Of a DNA stretch of 64,000 nucleotides, positions 1 to 8,460 are shown in pieces. A program made the translations under genes and the position numbers. Every line of letters begins with the position of its first letter. Position 1 is the stretch's first letter. The DNA lies in contig NZ_JAHYSR010000008.1 in the NCBI RefSeq assembly GCF_019431455.1, forward strand, positions 45,658 through 109,657. Reading direction: 5' to 3'. The DNA comes from Paracoccus bogoriensis (GTDB lineage: Bacteria; Pseudomonadota; Alphaproteobacteria; Rhodobacterales; Rhodobacteraceae). The notes below the pieces were generated by a model that was given only the letters and a program-made list of their open reading frames with translations, was not told the DNA's origin and ran no database searches.

Positions 1-292
1 TCCGGCCCGGACGTTCGGTCACAAGCCAGTTGCCATCCGGCATCTCGACCAGGCCCCAGGGATGTTCCAGCCCGTCGGCGATGACCTCTTGTGCAAGGGT
101 CAGATCATCCTCGATCACCGGAGCACGGGTCTGGCCCTCGAAGGCAGGGGTCTGGCCGAACCGGGCGCCATGCGGCGGGGCGTCGTTGAAGTCCTGTGCA
201 AAGGCGGCGCAGGCCAGAAGCCCCGTCCCCGCAGCAAGTGCCAGCGTGCTGATCATCAGGCCAGGAGCCTTGGGGCGCGCCTTCGTTGTCAT
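1..292 (-). CDS. PQQ-dependent sugar dehydrogenase, N-terminal part (runs off window)
   Basis: Only the first 97 codons are inside the window; the rest lies to the left. The protein opens with a positively charged tail, then a hydrophobic stretch ending ..LLACAAFAQ, so it is exported; LLAC could also be a lipobox. The segment HPWGLVEMPDGNWLVTERPG is the typical first beta-propeller blade of soluble aldose/sorbosone dehydrogenases (YliI/Asd family), which oxidise sugars in the periplasm with PQQ. The start is supported by a GGAGG-type ribosome site just upstream. The catalytic residues are outside the window, so the substrate is unknown. Confidence 0.75.
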   Translation of the reverse strand, partial: MTTKARPKAPGLMISTLALAAGTGLLACAAFAQDFNDAPPHGARFGQTPAFEGQTRAPVIEDDLTLAQEVIADGLEHPWGLVEMPDGNWLVTERPGR

Positions 293-386
293 CGTCGTCC
301 TCCGTTCCGTCAGGCTGTGTCAGGGATCGAACAACCCGGCGCAGATTGCGTTCCGGTCAAAGCCGGACTGCGACTTCACGATGGCG

Positions 387-1442
387 TCAGAGGCGGGAAC
401 CGGAATGCCGGACGAACAGCGCCTTGGCACGCGCCCAGGGGGCGGTGAAGGTATCCAGCCCCTCCAGCACCGGCAGAAGCTGCGCGGCATAATCCTCGGA
501 GCTTTCCAGCGGCAGCATCGAGGGCAGATTGTCGATCGCCATCACGTCCAGCACCGGGCTGTCAGCCACGCGCAGGACAGGCTGGTCCCAGCTGGTCGTT
601 CGGTCATGGACCTTGATCGGAGAGAATTCGCTGGTCGGGTCGCAGGCCACATCGCCGATCACCGACAAGGCACGCGGCGCCGTCAGGGCAGATTGCGGCA
701 CGAAAACCGGTGCCCCGGGCCGGGCCAGGATCGCATTGACGAAGATGTCGTGCATCAGCACCTCGGGGAAGGGGCCGCCATGCGCGGTCTCGGCCATGTC
801 CCAGCGGGTGACGGTCACACCCATCGCGGTCAGCAGATCGCAGGCACCGCTGCCCACGCGGCCCCTGGCGCCGATCACGATGGCGCGCGGGCGGGGCCGC
901 CCCGTCGCATCCATCCGGGCCTGCAGATCGGCCAGCATCGCATCGCGTCCCGGCCAGGCGCGCACGGGCGGACAGATCGCGCCCGCCTGCTGCGCGACCC
1001 AGGCCGACAACGACACGGCCGCGCCCGCATAGCCGGCCCAATAGCCGAAGGCCGCCAGCCTGCGGCCGTCCTCGTCGGTCAGGTATTCCAGATCCAGAAG
1101 CGTCCCGCCGCCTTGGGCAAAGCGGCGCAGCAGGGCCTGTCCCGCGGGCTGGCCCTTGTAGGCATGGCCGAACATGATGTGGCGATGGTGCAGGGGGGTG
1201 CCGTCCTCGGGCAGTTCCTTGAGACCGAAGATGATCGCATCGGCGGGGGCGCCGGGCCAGCTGCCCTTGGGGGCGATGGCCGCGCCCGCCTTGACATAGG
1301 CATCGGCCGGGATGACGCGGCGGGGGCATTTCTCGACCGTGACGGTGAAACCCTGTGCAATCAGGCGCCGCACCCCGTCGGGCGTGATGCCCACACGCTC
1401 TTCGTTCGGCCTGCTTTCGGCCCTGACCCACAGATGCGTCAT
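387..1442 (-). CDS. Saccharopine dehydrogenase (NAD+, L-lysine-forming type)
   Basis: This 351-residue protein resembles fungal Lys1, which interconverts saccharopine with lysine plus 2-oxoglutarate using NAD. The N-terminus VRAESRPNEERVGITPDGV is the AlaDH/PNT-type substrate domain. K75 (in GLKELPED) and H93 (in FGHAYKGQ) fall where the yeast enzyme has its catalytic Lys and His. The Rossmann motif IGARGRVGSG is at about residues 190-199. It stands alone, about 95 bp from the sugar dehydrogenase and divergent from the next gene. The window also carries DAP-route genes (asd, dapD, dapB), so a role in lysine breakdown or a side function is as plausible as biosynthesis; that is inference. Confidence 0.85.
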   Translation of the reverse strand: MTHLWVRAESRPNEERVGITPDGVRRLIAQGFTVTVEKCPRRVIPADAYVKAGAAIAPKGSWPGAPADAIIFGLKELPEDGTPLHHRHIMFGHAYKGQPAGQALLRRFAQGGGTLLDLEYLTDEDGRRLAAFGYWAGYAGAAVSLSAWVAQQAGAICPPVRAWPGRDAMLADLQARMDATGRPRPRAIVIGARGRVGSGACDLLTAMGVTVTRWDMAETAHGGPFPEVLMHDIFVNAILARPGAPVFVPQSALTAPRALSVIGDVACDPTSEFSPIKVHDRTTSWDQPVLRVADSPVLDVMAIDNLPSMLPLESSEDYAAQLLPVLEGLDTFTAPWARAKALFVRHSGSRL

Positions 1443-1595
1443 CCGTTACCCCCCCATGGCTACGCAATCCTTAGGTCAGCCCGCCACGGCCCACAACCCG
1501 GCAGGCAGCAGGCAACCCGAGGGCATCCCCGGTCGTTGCGCCAAGAGGCCAGGCCCGGGACAGGGCCGGCCCGCCGACCTTGCAAGGGAAACGCC

Positions 1596-2336
1596 ATGAT
1601 CCGAGCCCGGCCGCGTGACCCCGCCCGACCCGGACGGCACAGACTGATCCGGCGCGCCACGCTGGTTGGTCTGGCTCTGGCGGTGCTGGGGGCGGGGTTT
1701 GCGTTGTGGCCACATCTGCCCTCGGGCGGGGTCGATCTGACATGGGTCTATGACCAGGTCGCGCTGATCCGCAGCTGGCGCGACCGGAACACGGCGCTGG
1801 CGGCAGTGGTTTTCGTGGTGATCTTCGGCGTCGCGGGAACCCTGCCCCTGCCGGTGGTTACGGTCATGACCCTGGCCGGAGGCGCGCTGTTCGGCCTCTG
1901 GGCGGGGGCGCTGCTGTCGGTGGCAGGCACAACCCTCAGCGCGATGCTGGCTTTTCTGATTGCGCGGCATCTGATCTATCGCCCGCTCAGGCGTCGTCTG
2001 GGCCGCCGGGCGCAGGCGCTGGATCGCACCGTGGCGCGCGACGGCTGGATCGCGCTGCTCAGCCTGCGCCTGACCCCGGCCTTGCCTTTCCTGGTCATCA
2101 ACCTGGCGGCCGGGATCAGCCGGATGCGGCTGGCGGTCTTCGTGCCGATCACGGCCATCGGGGTTCTGCCGAACAAGACGATCCTGGCGCTTGCCGGGAC
2201 CAGCCTGGCCGAGATCGACGACATCTCGGACATTTTCGGCCCCCGGCTTGTCGCGGCCCTGATCGCGCTGGCGCTGCTGCCCTGGCTCGCGCGCTGGCTG
2301 CTGCGGCGCGCCCGCCGGGCTGGTTCGGCGGCCTAG
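1596..2336 (+). CDS. TVP38/TMEM64 (DedA-like) family membrane protein
   Basis: This 246-residue inner-membrane protein starts at the ATG after AAGGGAA. The same frame stays open far upstream, but that extension is antisense to the saccharopine dehydrogenase gene. An N-terminal helix (about residues 20-40) is followed by the SNARE-associated/VTT domain, with hydrophobic segments around 68-90, 95-120, 155-185 and 220-240. The GGALFGLWAGALLSVAGTTLSA and LRLTPALPFLVINLAAG blocks are characteristic; the Arg-Pro of the second lies in the re-entrant loop. Members of the superfamily act in lipid scrambling or envelope homeostasis, but the bacterial TVP38 substrate is not settled. It converges on the next gene with a 4-bp 3' overlap. 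Confidence 0.85.
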   Translation: MIRARPRDPARPGRHRLIRRATLVGLALAVLGAGFALWPHLPSGGVDLTWVYDQVALIRSWRDRNTALAAVVFVVIFGVAGTLPLPVVTVMTLAGGALFGLWAGALLSVAGTTLSAMLAFLIARHLIYRPLRRRLGRRAQALDRTVARDGWIALLSLRLTPALPFLVINLAAGISRMRLAVFVPITAIGVLPNKTILALAGTSLAEIDDISDIFGPRLVAALIALALLPWLARWLLRRARRAGSAA

Positions 2337-2983
2337 AAAGGCGCAGGACTGGAAAAGCCCACCACCACGCCGCTGTCGGGGTGGCGCAGGCGCAGGGTCT
2401 CGGCGTGCAGCATCAGGCGCGGGTGGTTGGCGGCCGCGCCGCTGGCGTAAAGCGGATCGCCCAGAATCGGATGCCCCATCTCGGCCATGTGGACACGCAA
2501 CTGGTGGCTGCGTCCCGTGACCGGCATCAGCCGCACACGGGTTTCCCGGTCATCGGCGCAAAGCACCCGCCAATCGGTCTGTGCGGGACGCCCCGCCTCG
2601 TGATCGACCTTCTGACGAGGGCGGTTCGGCCAGTCCACCGCCAGCGGCAGATCCACGCGCCCGGTCCGGGGCTCAAGCCGCCCGGCCAGCCGCGCGACAT
2701 AGATCTTCTTGACCTGCCGGGCCTCGAACTGGCGGCCCAGATGGCGCTGCGCGTGCGGGCTCAGCGCAAAGACCATGACGCCCGACGTATCCAGATCCAG
2801 CCGATGCACCAGCAACACGGTCGGAAAGGCGCCGCGCAGCCGCGCGATCAGGCAATCGGCCCGATCCTCGCCGCGCCCCGGCACCGACAACAGCCCCGAG
2901 GGCTTGTCCACGACCAGGATCTCGTGATCGGCATGAAGCACGGTGACGCCCCCCTTGGGGGGCGTATAGACGAAATCGCTCAT
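2333..2983 (-). CDS. RluA-family pseudouridine synthase
   Basis: This 216-residue enzyme isomerises uridine to pseudouridine in rRNA or tRNA. The catalytic motif HRLDLDTSG is at residues 60-68, with D63 the predicted nucleophile, and the C-terminal block TGRSHQLRVHMAEMGHPILGD is typical of RluA/RluD/RsuA-like enzymes. There is no N-terminal S4 domain, so it is a compact RluA-type (RluA or TruC-like) enzyme; the exact target base cannot be read from sequence. Its ATG overlaps the stop of the upstream LysE-family gene by 4 bp, so the two are translationally coupled. Confidence 0.85.
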   Translation of the reverse strand: MSDFVYTPPKGGVTVLHADHEILVVDKPSGLLSVPGRGEDRADCLIARLRGAFPTVLLVHRLDLDTSGVMVFALSPHAQRHLGRQFEARQVKKIYVARLAGRLEPRTGRVDLPLAVDWPNRPRQKVDHEAGRPAQTDWRVLCADDRETRVRLMPVTGRSHQLRVHMAEMGHPILGDPLYASGAAANHPRLMLHAETLRLRHPDSGVVVGFSSPAPF

Positions 2984-3606
2984 CGCGCGACAAGGCGCAG
3001 CGCCAGCCCGGCGAACATCACGGCGGCGATTCGGTTGACCAGACCAAGCCGCTTGCCGATGACCTGCCCGGCCACCCCGCCGACGATGCCGTAACCCATC
3101 GTCACCAACGTCCCGGTGAAGGCAAAGATCAGCCCAAGGCCCAGGATCTGCTGCCAGATCGGGCCCCATGCCGGATTGGTGAATTGCGGCAGGAAGGCCA
3201 GCATGAACAGGACGGGTTTGGGGTTCAGCGCGTTCGACAGGAAACCGCGCCGGATGATCGACCAGACGCGCACGCTGCCCCGCGCGGCAGGATCGACCTC
3301 GCCCGCGTTCCAGCTCTTCCAGGCCAGCCACAGCAGATAGGCCGCGCCCAGATACTTGATCGCCCGCAGGGCCTCGGGATGGGCGGCGACCAGCGCGCCC
3401 AGACCGACCGTGGCCAGCGTCACGTGCATCAGCACGCCCAGCCCTACACCGAACCCGGCCCATGCCCCGGCGCGCGGCCCGCCCTGGATGCCGCAGGCGC
3501 TGGCGAAGAATACATCCTGGCCCGGCGCGAAGTTCAGGACCAGCCCGCCCAGCACGAAGGCCAGCAGCTGGGCCGAGGGGATGGCGGCGATCGTCTCCCA
3601 GATCAT
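2980..3606 (-). CDS. LysE/RhtB family amino-acid exporter
   Basis: This 208-residue membrane protein is the length expected for LysE/RhtB exporters, with six hydrophobic segments. The family signature NFAPGQDVFFASACGIQGG (about residues 25-43) carries the Pro-Gly pair of the first transport repeat, and NALNPKPVLFMLAFLPQF is the conserved loop before TM4. Such proteins export amino acids such as lysine, threonine or homoserine; which one is not evident here. It precedes the RluA-type gene with a 4-bp overlap and follows the free-methionine-sulfoxide reductase by 13 bp, so the three probably form one transcript. Confidence 0.85.
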   Translation of the reverse strand: MIWETIAAIPSAQLLAFVLGGLVLNFAPGQDVFFASACGIQGGPRAGAWAGFGVGLGVLMHVTLATVGLGALVAAHPEALRAIKYLGAAYLLWLAWKSWNAGEVDPAARGSVRVWSIIRRGFLSNALNPKPVLFMLAFLPQFTNPAWGPIWQQILGLGLIFAFTGTLVTMGYGIVGGVAGQVIGKRLGLVNRIAAVMFAGLALRLVAR

Positions 3607-3619
3607 CGGGACTCCTGCG

Positions 3620-4072
3620 TCAGAGATGGCCGAACACGTCGGCCAGAATGGCCGACAGCGCCTCGGCGTCGCGCGAATCGAATGCGGCGGGCCGGTCGCT
3701 GTCGATATCCAGAACTCCGATCAGCCGCCCGCCCGCGCCGAAAACCGGCAGGAGGATCTCGGACCGGGTGGATGAGGAACAGGCGATATGCCCGGGAAAA
3801 GCCTCGACATCATCGACCAGCTGCACCTCGCGCGTCCGCGCACAGGCGCCGCAAACGCCGCGCGAAAAAGGAATCACCAGGCAGCCGTGCCCGCCCTGAT
3901 AGGGGCCGATCTTCAGCAGATCCGGCGCGACCACGCGGTAGAAACCCGTCCAGTCGAACCGCTCGTCCGAATGATGCAGCTCGCAGGCCACGGTCGCCAT
4001 CAGCGCGACCTCATCGGTCTCGCCCTCGCAAAGCGCCCGGATGCGGGCGCGGATCTCGTCGTAATCGCTCAT
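3620..4072 (-). CDS. msrC: GAF-domain free methionine-(R)-sulfoxide reductase
   Basis: This is a single 150-residue GAF domain. Cysteines C64, C74 and C98 have exactly the 10/24 spacing of the catalytic and resolving cysteines of E. coli fRMsr (C84, C94, C118), in the contexts GHGCLVIPFSRGVCGAC and HIACSSSTRSEILLPV. A fourth cysteine, C77, is extra. The enzyme reduces free methionine-R-sulfoxide in the cytoplasm, using thioredoxin. The start was set at MSDYDEIRAR because everything further upstream in the frame runs into the intergenic repeat at 4117-4182. It is first in a likely operon with the LysE and RluA-type genes. Confidence 0.85.
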   Translation of the reverse strand: MSDYDEIRARIRALCEGETDEVALMATVACELHHSDERFDWTGFYRVVAPDLLKIGPYQGGHGCLVIPFSRGVCGACARTREVQLVDDVEAFPGHIACSSSTRSEILLPVFGAGGRLIGVLDIDSDRPAAFDSRDAEALSAILADVFGHL

Positions 4073-4116
4073 TCCTTCTGCATAGGGCCGACTGCGGAAA
4101 CAGGAAAGCCCACCTC

Positions 4117-4182
4117 TTTGCCTCGACGTAAATATCCCGGGGGAAGTCCCCGCAAGGGACGGGGGGCAGCGCCCCCTGCCCG
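4117..4182. repeat. Rhodobacterales-type intergenic hairpin repeat, copy 1
   Basis: The segment contains ATATCCCGGGGG next to a G/C-only hairpin (GGGGGC-AGC-GCCCCC). Nearly the same arrangement occurs at 11592-11658, and in reverse orientation at 17815-17870 and 14274-14327. It lies in the divergent gap between msrC and mbfA, where it cannot be a terminator for either gene. Confidence 0.6.
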
Positions 4183-4505
4183 CTCTGACATGGGCGCGCC
4201 CGTCACGGCAGAAGCCTTCGCACGCCCAGAACCCAAACCGCGCAGCCATCAGGCCGAAAAGGCCACCCGAACCTGGCACGGCTCCGTGCGGTTGGGCGAA
4301 CTGGACGCCCGAGGTCTCGACCCGTGACCTGGGCGTGCAGGGCTGGCGGCAGTGGTCGATGTGCCGCATTTCTGTGGGCAGCCGGGTCATGTCATGGTGC
4401 AAGAGCGCCCGATCGGGGACGGCGCGCGTGAATTCCACCGCGGCAAAGGGCCTCTGGCCTCCCCACCGCCACAGGTCTTGCCTCGAACATGGTTGAAGAC
4501 CCAGG
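4183..4505. other. Intergenic stretch without a recognised gene
   Basis: Between the hairpin repeat and mbfA there are about 320 bp in which I see no convincing coding sequence. Frames stay open only because of the high G+C. I looked for an iron-control (ICE-box-like) palindrome in front of mbfA and did not find a clear one. Confidence 0.4.
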
Positions 4506-5486
4506 ATGAGCATGGCGCTTTTGACCAATCGCAAGCGGTTCGACGACCTGACTCAGCAGGAGGTCGTCGCGCTGGCCATCGCCTCGGAAGAGGACGACGC
4601 CCGCATCTATCGCAACTGGGCCAGCTTCCTGCGCGCGGATTATCCCGCCACCGCCGCAATCTTCGACGCCATGGCGCTGGAAGAGGACGGCCACCGCCGC
4701 GCGCTTCTGGACCTGCATCGCGAGCGGTGGGGCGACGCGATCCCGGTGATCCGCCGCGAGCATGTGGCCGGCTATCCGATGCGCCGCCCGGCCTGGATGA
4801 TGAAGACCCTGACGCTGGACCAGATCCGCAGCGAGGCCGCAGGGATGGAGCGTGACGCCGCCGATTTCTATGCCCGCGCCGCACAGCTCAGCCAGGATGC
4901 GGGCATCCGCAAGCTTCTGGGCGATCTGGCCGCCGCCGAGCGCGATCACGAGACCCGCGCGGATGAGCTGGCGGACACCTATCTGGGCGGCGACGCCCGC
5001 GCGGCCGAGGATGCAGTCGCCCATCGCAACTTCGTGCTGACCTGGGTCCAGCCCGGTCTGGCCGGGCTGATGGACGGTTCCGTCTCGACGCTGGCGCCGA
5101 TCTTCGCGGTGGCCTTCGCCACGCAGGATCCCTGGACGACCTTCATCGTGGGGCTTGCCGCCAGCCTGGGCGCCGGGATCAGCATGGGCTTCACCGAGGC
5201 CGCATCCGATGACGGCGTCGTCTCGGGGCGAGGCTCGCCGATCAAGCGCGGCATCGCGGCGGGGGTGATGACCACGATCGGGGGTCTGGGCCATGCCCTG
5301 CCCTACCTGATCCCCGATTTCTGGACCGCGACCACGATCGCCATCATCGTGGTCTTCCTGGAGCTCTGGGCCATCGCCTGGATTCAGAACCGCTGGATGC
5401 AGACCCCCTTCTGGCGGGCCACCTTGCAAGTCGTGGTCGGCGGTGGTTTGGTGCTGGCCGTAGGCATCTTGATCGGGTCCGGCTGA
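4506..5486 (+). CDS. mbfA: Membrane-bound ferritin-like iron exporter (MbfA type, VIT1/CCC1 fusion)
   Basis: This 326-residue protein has an N-terminal erythrin-vacuolar-transporter (ferritin-like) four-helix domain of about 150 residues fused to a C-terminal VIT1/CCC1-type membrane domain. The ferroxidase ligand pattern is visible: E28/E29, E60-x2-H63, E110/E115 and E145-x2-H148. The membrane part has about five hydrophobic segments, including LAGLMDGSVSTLAPIFAVAFA, and ASLGAGISMGFTEAASDDG. MbfA of Bradyrhizobium and Agrobacterium exports iron and protects against iron and peroxide stress. A second in-frame ATG at 4512 has the better spacing from the AGGA site, so the true start may be two codons further in. 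Confidence 0.88.
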   Translation: MSMALLTNRKRFDDLTQQEVVALAIASEEDDARIYRNWASFLRADYPATAAIFDAMALEEDGHRRALLDLHRERWGDAIPVIRREHVAGYPMRRPAWMMKTLTLDQIRSEAAGMERDAADFYARAAQLSQDAGIRKLLGDLAAAERDHETRADELADTYLGGDARAAEDAVAHRNFVLTWVQPGLAGLMDGSVSTLAPIFAVAFATQDPWTTFIVGLAASLGAGISMGFTEAASDDGVVSGRGSPIKRGIAAGVMTTIGGLGHALPYLIPDFWTATTIAIIVVFLELWAIAWIQNRWMQTPFWRATLQVVVGGGLVLAVGILIGSG

Positions 5487-5487
5487 G

Positions 5488-5500
5488 GCCCCAAAGGGGC
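5488..5500. terminator. Small hairpin after mbfA
   Basis: GCCCC-AAA-GGGGC forms a perfect 5-bp stem directly after the mbfA stop codon, with no T-run following. It is a weak terminator or processing hairpin at best. Confidence 0.3.
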
Positions 5501-5525
5501 GGCATGAAACATAACACCGCGCGCC

Positions 5526-6452
5526 ATGGCTGAGGTCTTTTTGCAGACCTTGCCTTTTTTCGGGCTCATCGGGCTGGGTTGGCTGGCCGCTGCATTCCGT
5601 CTCTTTCCGCCCGAGGGTGCCGCCTGGCTGACCCGCTTCGTCTTCTACTTTGCGCTGTCGGCGATGCTGTTCCGCTTTGCCGCGGGGCTGAATCTGACTG
5701 CCATCTTCGATCCGCGCTTCGTCCTGGCCTATCTGACCGGCTCGCTTGCGGTCTGGGCTCTTGGCATGACAATTGCACGCGCGCGCGGTCTGTCCCTGCC
5801 CGAGGCCGCGATGGAGGCGCATTGCTGCATGACCGGCAATACCGGCTTTCTGGGCGTGCCGATGCTGGTCGCGCTGATGGGGCCGGTCGCCGTCGGGCCG
5901 CTCTTGATGGTGCTGGCCATCGACATGCTGGTCTTTTCGGCGTTGATCACGCTGATCGTCCACGGCGCGCGGCAGGGCGGTCTGCGGCTCGCGGCCGTCC
6001 TGCCGGTGCTGCGGGGGCTGGCGGGCAATCCGATGATCCTGTCGATGCTGGCCGGACTGGCCTGGGCGCAGTCGGGCCTGGCGATGCCGCGCCCGCTGGA
6101 GGAATTGCTGACGCTGCTGGGCGCGGCGGCGACGCCGGGCGCGCTCTTTGCCATCGGCGCGGGGCTGGCCGGGCGGCGGCTGGTCCGGGTGGCGGCGGCA
6201 GGCTGGCTATCGGCGGCCAAGCTGATCCTGCATCCGCTGGCCATCGCGCTGAGCGCTTGGGCCTTCGGCGTGCCGCCTGTCACGGCGGCGGTCATGATCG
6301 CCGCGGCCGCCCTGCCGGTCGCAGGCAACGTCTTCATGCTGGCCGAACATTTCCGCATCGCGCCGCAACGCGTCTCGGCTGCGATCCTGATCTCGACCGC
6401 GGCCTCGATCCTGACCATTCCAGTGGTCATGCTGCTGATCACGAACCCCTGA
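5526..6452 (+). CDS. AEC (auxin efflux carrier) family transporter
   Basis: This 308-residue inner-membrane protein has about ten hydrophobic segments in two five-helix halves, as in the AEC/BART superfamily. Typical features are the N-terminal [14 protein letters not shown] and the mid-protein [19 protein letters not shown], the conserved Asn-Pro/Gly crossover region. Bacterial relatives such as MdcF and MleP carry malonate or malate, but nothing nearby fixes a substrate. It ends 14 bp before the crotonase gene and is probably co-transcribed with it. Confidence 0.85.
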   Translation: MAEVFLQTLPFFGLIGLGWLAAAFRLFPPEGAAWLTRFVFYFALSAMLFRFAAGLNLTAIFDPRFVLAYLTGSLAVWALGMTIARARGLSLPEAAMEAHCCMTGNTGFLGVPMLVALMGPVAVGPLLMVLAIDMLVFSALITLIVHGARQGGLRLAAVLPVLRGLAGNPMILSMLAGLAWAQSGLAMPRPLEELLTLLGAAATPGALFAIGAGLAGRRLVRVAAAGWLSAAKLILHPLAIALSAWAFGVPPVTAAVMIAAAALPVAGNVFMLAEHFRIAPQRVSAAILISTAASILTIPVVMLLITNP

Positions 6453-6466
6453 CCGAAAGGAGCGCC

Positions 6467-7267
6467 ATGAGACCCCTCGACCGGCTGGACCTGAACAACC
6501 TCAAAGTCGAACTGGATGCAGATGGCATCGCCAGCGTCATGCTGAACCGCCCGGCCAAGCGCAATGCGCTGGATATCGCCACGATCGAGGAGCTGATCGA
6601 GGTCTTTCAGGCGCTGCCCCGATCGGGCGCGCGGGCGGCGATCCTGTCGGGGGCCGGTCCGCATTTCTGCGCGGGCCTGGATCTGGTGGAACATCATCAG
6701 GCCAACCGCACGGCGGCCGATTTCATGCAGGTCTGCCTGCGCTGGCACGAGGCGTTCAACAAGATGGAATATGGCGGCGTCCCGGTGATCGCGGTCCTTC
6801 AGGGCGCGGTCGTGGGCGGCGGACTGGAGCTGGCCTCGGCGGCGCATATCCGGGTGGCGGGCCCCGACACCTATTTCGGCCTGCCCGAGGGGCAGCGCGG
6901 CCTGTTCACCGGGGGCGGCGCCACGATCCGCGTGGCAGACCTGATCGGCAAGGCGCGGATGATCGACATGATGCTGACCGGCCGCCTCTATCGCGGAGAC
7001 GAGGCCCTGTCGGTCGGGCTCTGCCAGTATCTGGTGGACGATCCCGCCACGAAGGCACACGAGATCGCGCTGGCGGCGGCGGCGAACCCGCCCTTGTCGA
7101 ACTTCGCGATCTGCTCGGCCATCAGCCACATGCAGAACATGAGCGCGCTTGACGCTGCCTATGCCGAGGCCGCAGTCGCAGGCGTGGTGAACACGCAAGA
7201 GGCCGCGCGTGACCGGCTTGCCGCCTTCGCCGACGGGACAGGGCCGCGCATCAAGCCGGGCGCCTGA
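6467..7267 (+). CDS. Crotonase / enoyl-CoA hydratase family protein
   Basis: This 266-residue crotonase-fold protein begins at an ATG preceded by AAAGGAG. The oxyanion-hole segments are [15 protein letters not shown] and [19 protein letters not shown], and the CoA-site block [12 protein letters not shown] is present. The position of the hydratase catalytic Glu in the first motif is not obviously kept, so it may be an isomerase or hydrolase subtype, not a classical hydratase. No other beta-oxidation gene is nearby, and the reaction cannot be assigned. Confidence 0.85.
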   Translation: MRPLDRLDLNNLKVELDADGIASVMLNRPAKRNALDIATIEELIEVFQALPRSGARAAILSGAGPHFCAGLDLVEHHQANRTAADFMQVCLRWHEAFNKMEYGGVPVIAVLQGAVVGGGLELASAAHIRVAGPDTYFGLPEGQRGLFTGGGATIRVADLIGKARMIDMMLTGRLYRGDEALSVGLCQYLVDDPATKAHEIALAAAANPPLSNFAICSAISHMQNMSALDAAYAEAAVAGVVNTQEAARDRLAAFADGTGPRIKPGA

Positions 7268-7362
7268 TTGCCGCGATGCGCTGCGCGCCTGTGCCGCAAG
7301 GCGCAGGGGCGGCGGCCGGGCGGGCCTCGATGGCCCGTCGGGCCGCGGCCTGCCGCAACGCG

Positions 7363-7956
7363 CTAGACGGTGCTGCCGTTGACGAACACCGTCACCCCGA
7401 TGCCCAACCCGCCGATCATCACAAATCCCAGCAGCGTGAACAGCCCGTCCCGCGCCAGCATCCCGAAGGACAGAAGCAGCACGACCGTCCCCAGGATCGA
7501 CGAGGTGAACGGCACCAGTTCCAGAAACGGCATCATCAGCCCGCAGGCCAGACACAGCGCCTGCGCGATCCACAGGACCGGCGGCCAGACCAGGACACGC
7601 AGCCGGTTGCGGGTGATCCGGTCCAGCCAGCCCGCAGGCCGCTTCATCCGCGTCGCGGCCGACAGCAGGCGCTTGCTGTCGATCTCTTTCTCCAGCAGCC
7701 AGCGCGGCAGCCAGATCCGCTGGCGCTGCGCCAGCATCTGCGCCGAGACCAGCGCAATGGTGATCCCGCAGAGCGAGGAAAACAGCGGCACGCCCGACAG
7801 GGGCGAGACCACCGCCAGCGCGGGGATCATCAGCTGCGGGATGAAGCTGTCCCGTCCAAGCGAGTCGATCACGTCGCGCAGGCACGTGCGCTCGCCCTTC
7901 TCTGCCACGGCCTGAACCCGGCCCATCAGCCCGGTGATCGTCTCGTCGTGGTGCAT
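7363..7956 (-). CDS. ExoD family exopolysaccharide-synthesis membrane protein
   Basis: This 197-residue membrane protein matches the ExoD family (PF06055): an N-terminal amphipathic part (LRDVIDSLGRDSFIPQLMIPALAVVSPLSGVPLFSS), then hydrophobic helices around 50-75, 120-145, 150-170 and 175-195. ExoD in rhizobia affects exopolysaccharide production and alkaline tolerance by an unknown mechanism. I start it at MHHDETITG, where GGAGAG lies four bases upstream; an ATG 13 codons earlier lacks such a site. It converges on the crotonase gene across about 95 bp of GC-rich spacer. Confidence 0.8.
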   Translation of the reverse strand: MHHDETITGLMGRVQAVAEKGERTCLRDVIDSLGRDSFIPQLMIPALAVVSPLSGVPLFSSLCGITIALVSAQMLAQRQRIWLPRWLLEKEIDSKRLLSAATRMKRPAGWLDRITRNRLRVLVWPPVLWIAQALCLACGLMMPFLELVPFTSSILGTVVLLLSFGMLARDGLFTLLGFVMIGGLGIGVTVFVNGSTV

Positions 7957-8004
7957 GGTCTCTCCGTCAAGGCCATGCAGCGAACGCGGCTCCACAGGAA
8001 AGGT

Positions 8005-8460
8005 TCACCCCGCCCGACGTGCTGCGCCCAGAACACGATCCAGCGTGGACAGAAAGCGCGCCCTCTCGGCCTTGCCGAAGGTGCCGCCACTGCCCGGATG
8101 AAACGGGTTCGCCGCCCGGAGATCGGCCATCAGGTCTCGGGCGGCAAGGCGGGGACCGATATTCGCGTCGCTCAGTTCTTCGCCAGCATGGGTGACGACC
8201 CGGGCGCCCGCCTTGATGCAGCGATCCGCCAGAGGCAGATCGCCCGTGACCACCACATCGCCCAGCCCGCAATTCTGGGCGATCCAGGTATCGGCCGCAT
8301 CGGGGCCCTCGGAGACGATCTGCAGGCGCACCAGCGGATGCGTGGGCATCCGCAGCCCGCCATTGCAGACCAGCACCATCTCGACGCCCATGCGGACGGC
8401 CACCCGTTCGGCCTCGGCCTTGACCGGGCAGGCATCCGCATCGACGTATAGCGTCGTCAT
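8005..8460 (-). CDS. YaiI/YqxD family (DUF188) protein
   Basis: This 151-residue protein belongs to the UPF0178/DUF188 family, a PIN-like nuclease fold of unknown function. Typical blocks are [17 protein letters not shown] at the N-terminus, [12 protein letters not shown] in the middle with conserved acidic residues, and the C-terminal [20 protein letters not shown]. Its start codon overlaps the stop of dapD by 4 bp, so it is translated with dapD. The family link to the lysine pathway is positional only. Confidence 0.85.
   Translation of the reverse strand: MTTLYVDADACPVKAEAERVAVRMGVEMVLVCNGGLRMPTHPLVRLQIVSEGPDAADTWIAQNCGLGDVVVTGDLPLADRCIKAGARVVTHAGEELSDANIGPRLAARDLMADLRAANPFHPGSGGTFGKAERARFLSTLDRVLGAARRAG

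Noticed and set aside
7268..7362. GC-rich inverted repeats between the crotonase and exoD-like genes as an intrinsic terminator
   Set aside because: Several overlapping short stems are possible but none has a T-run or clear dominance.
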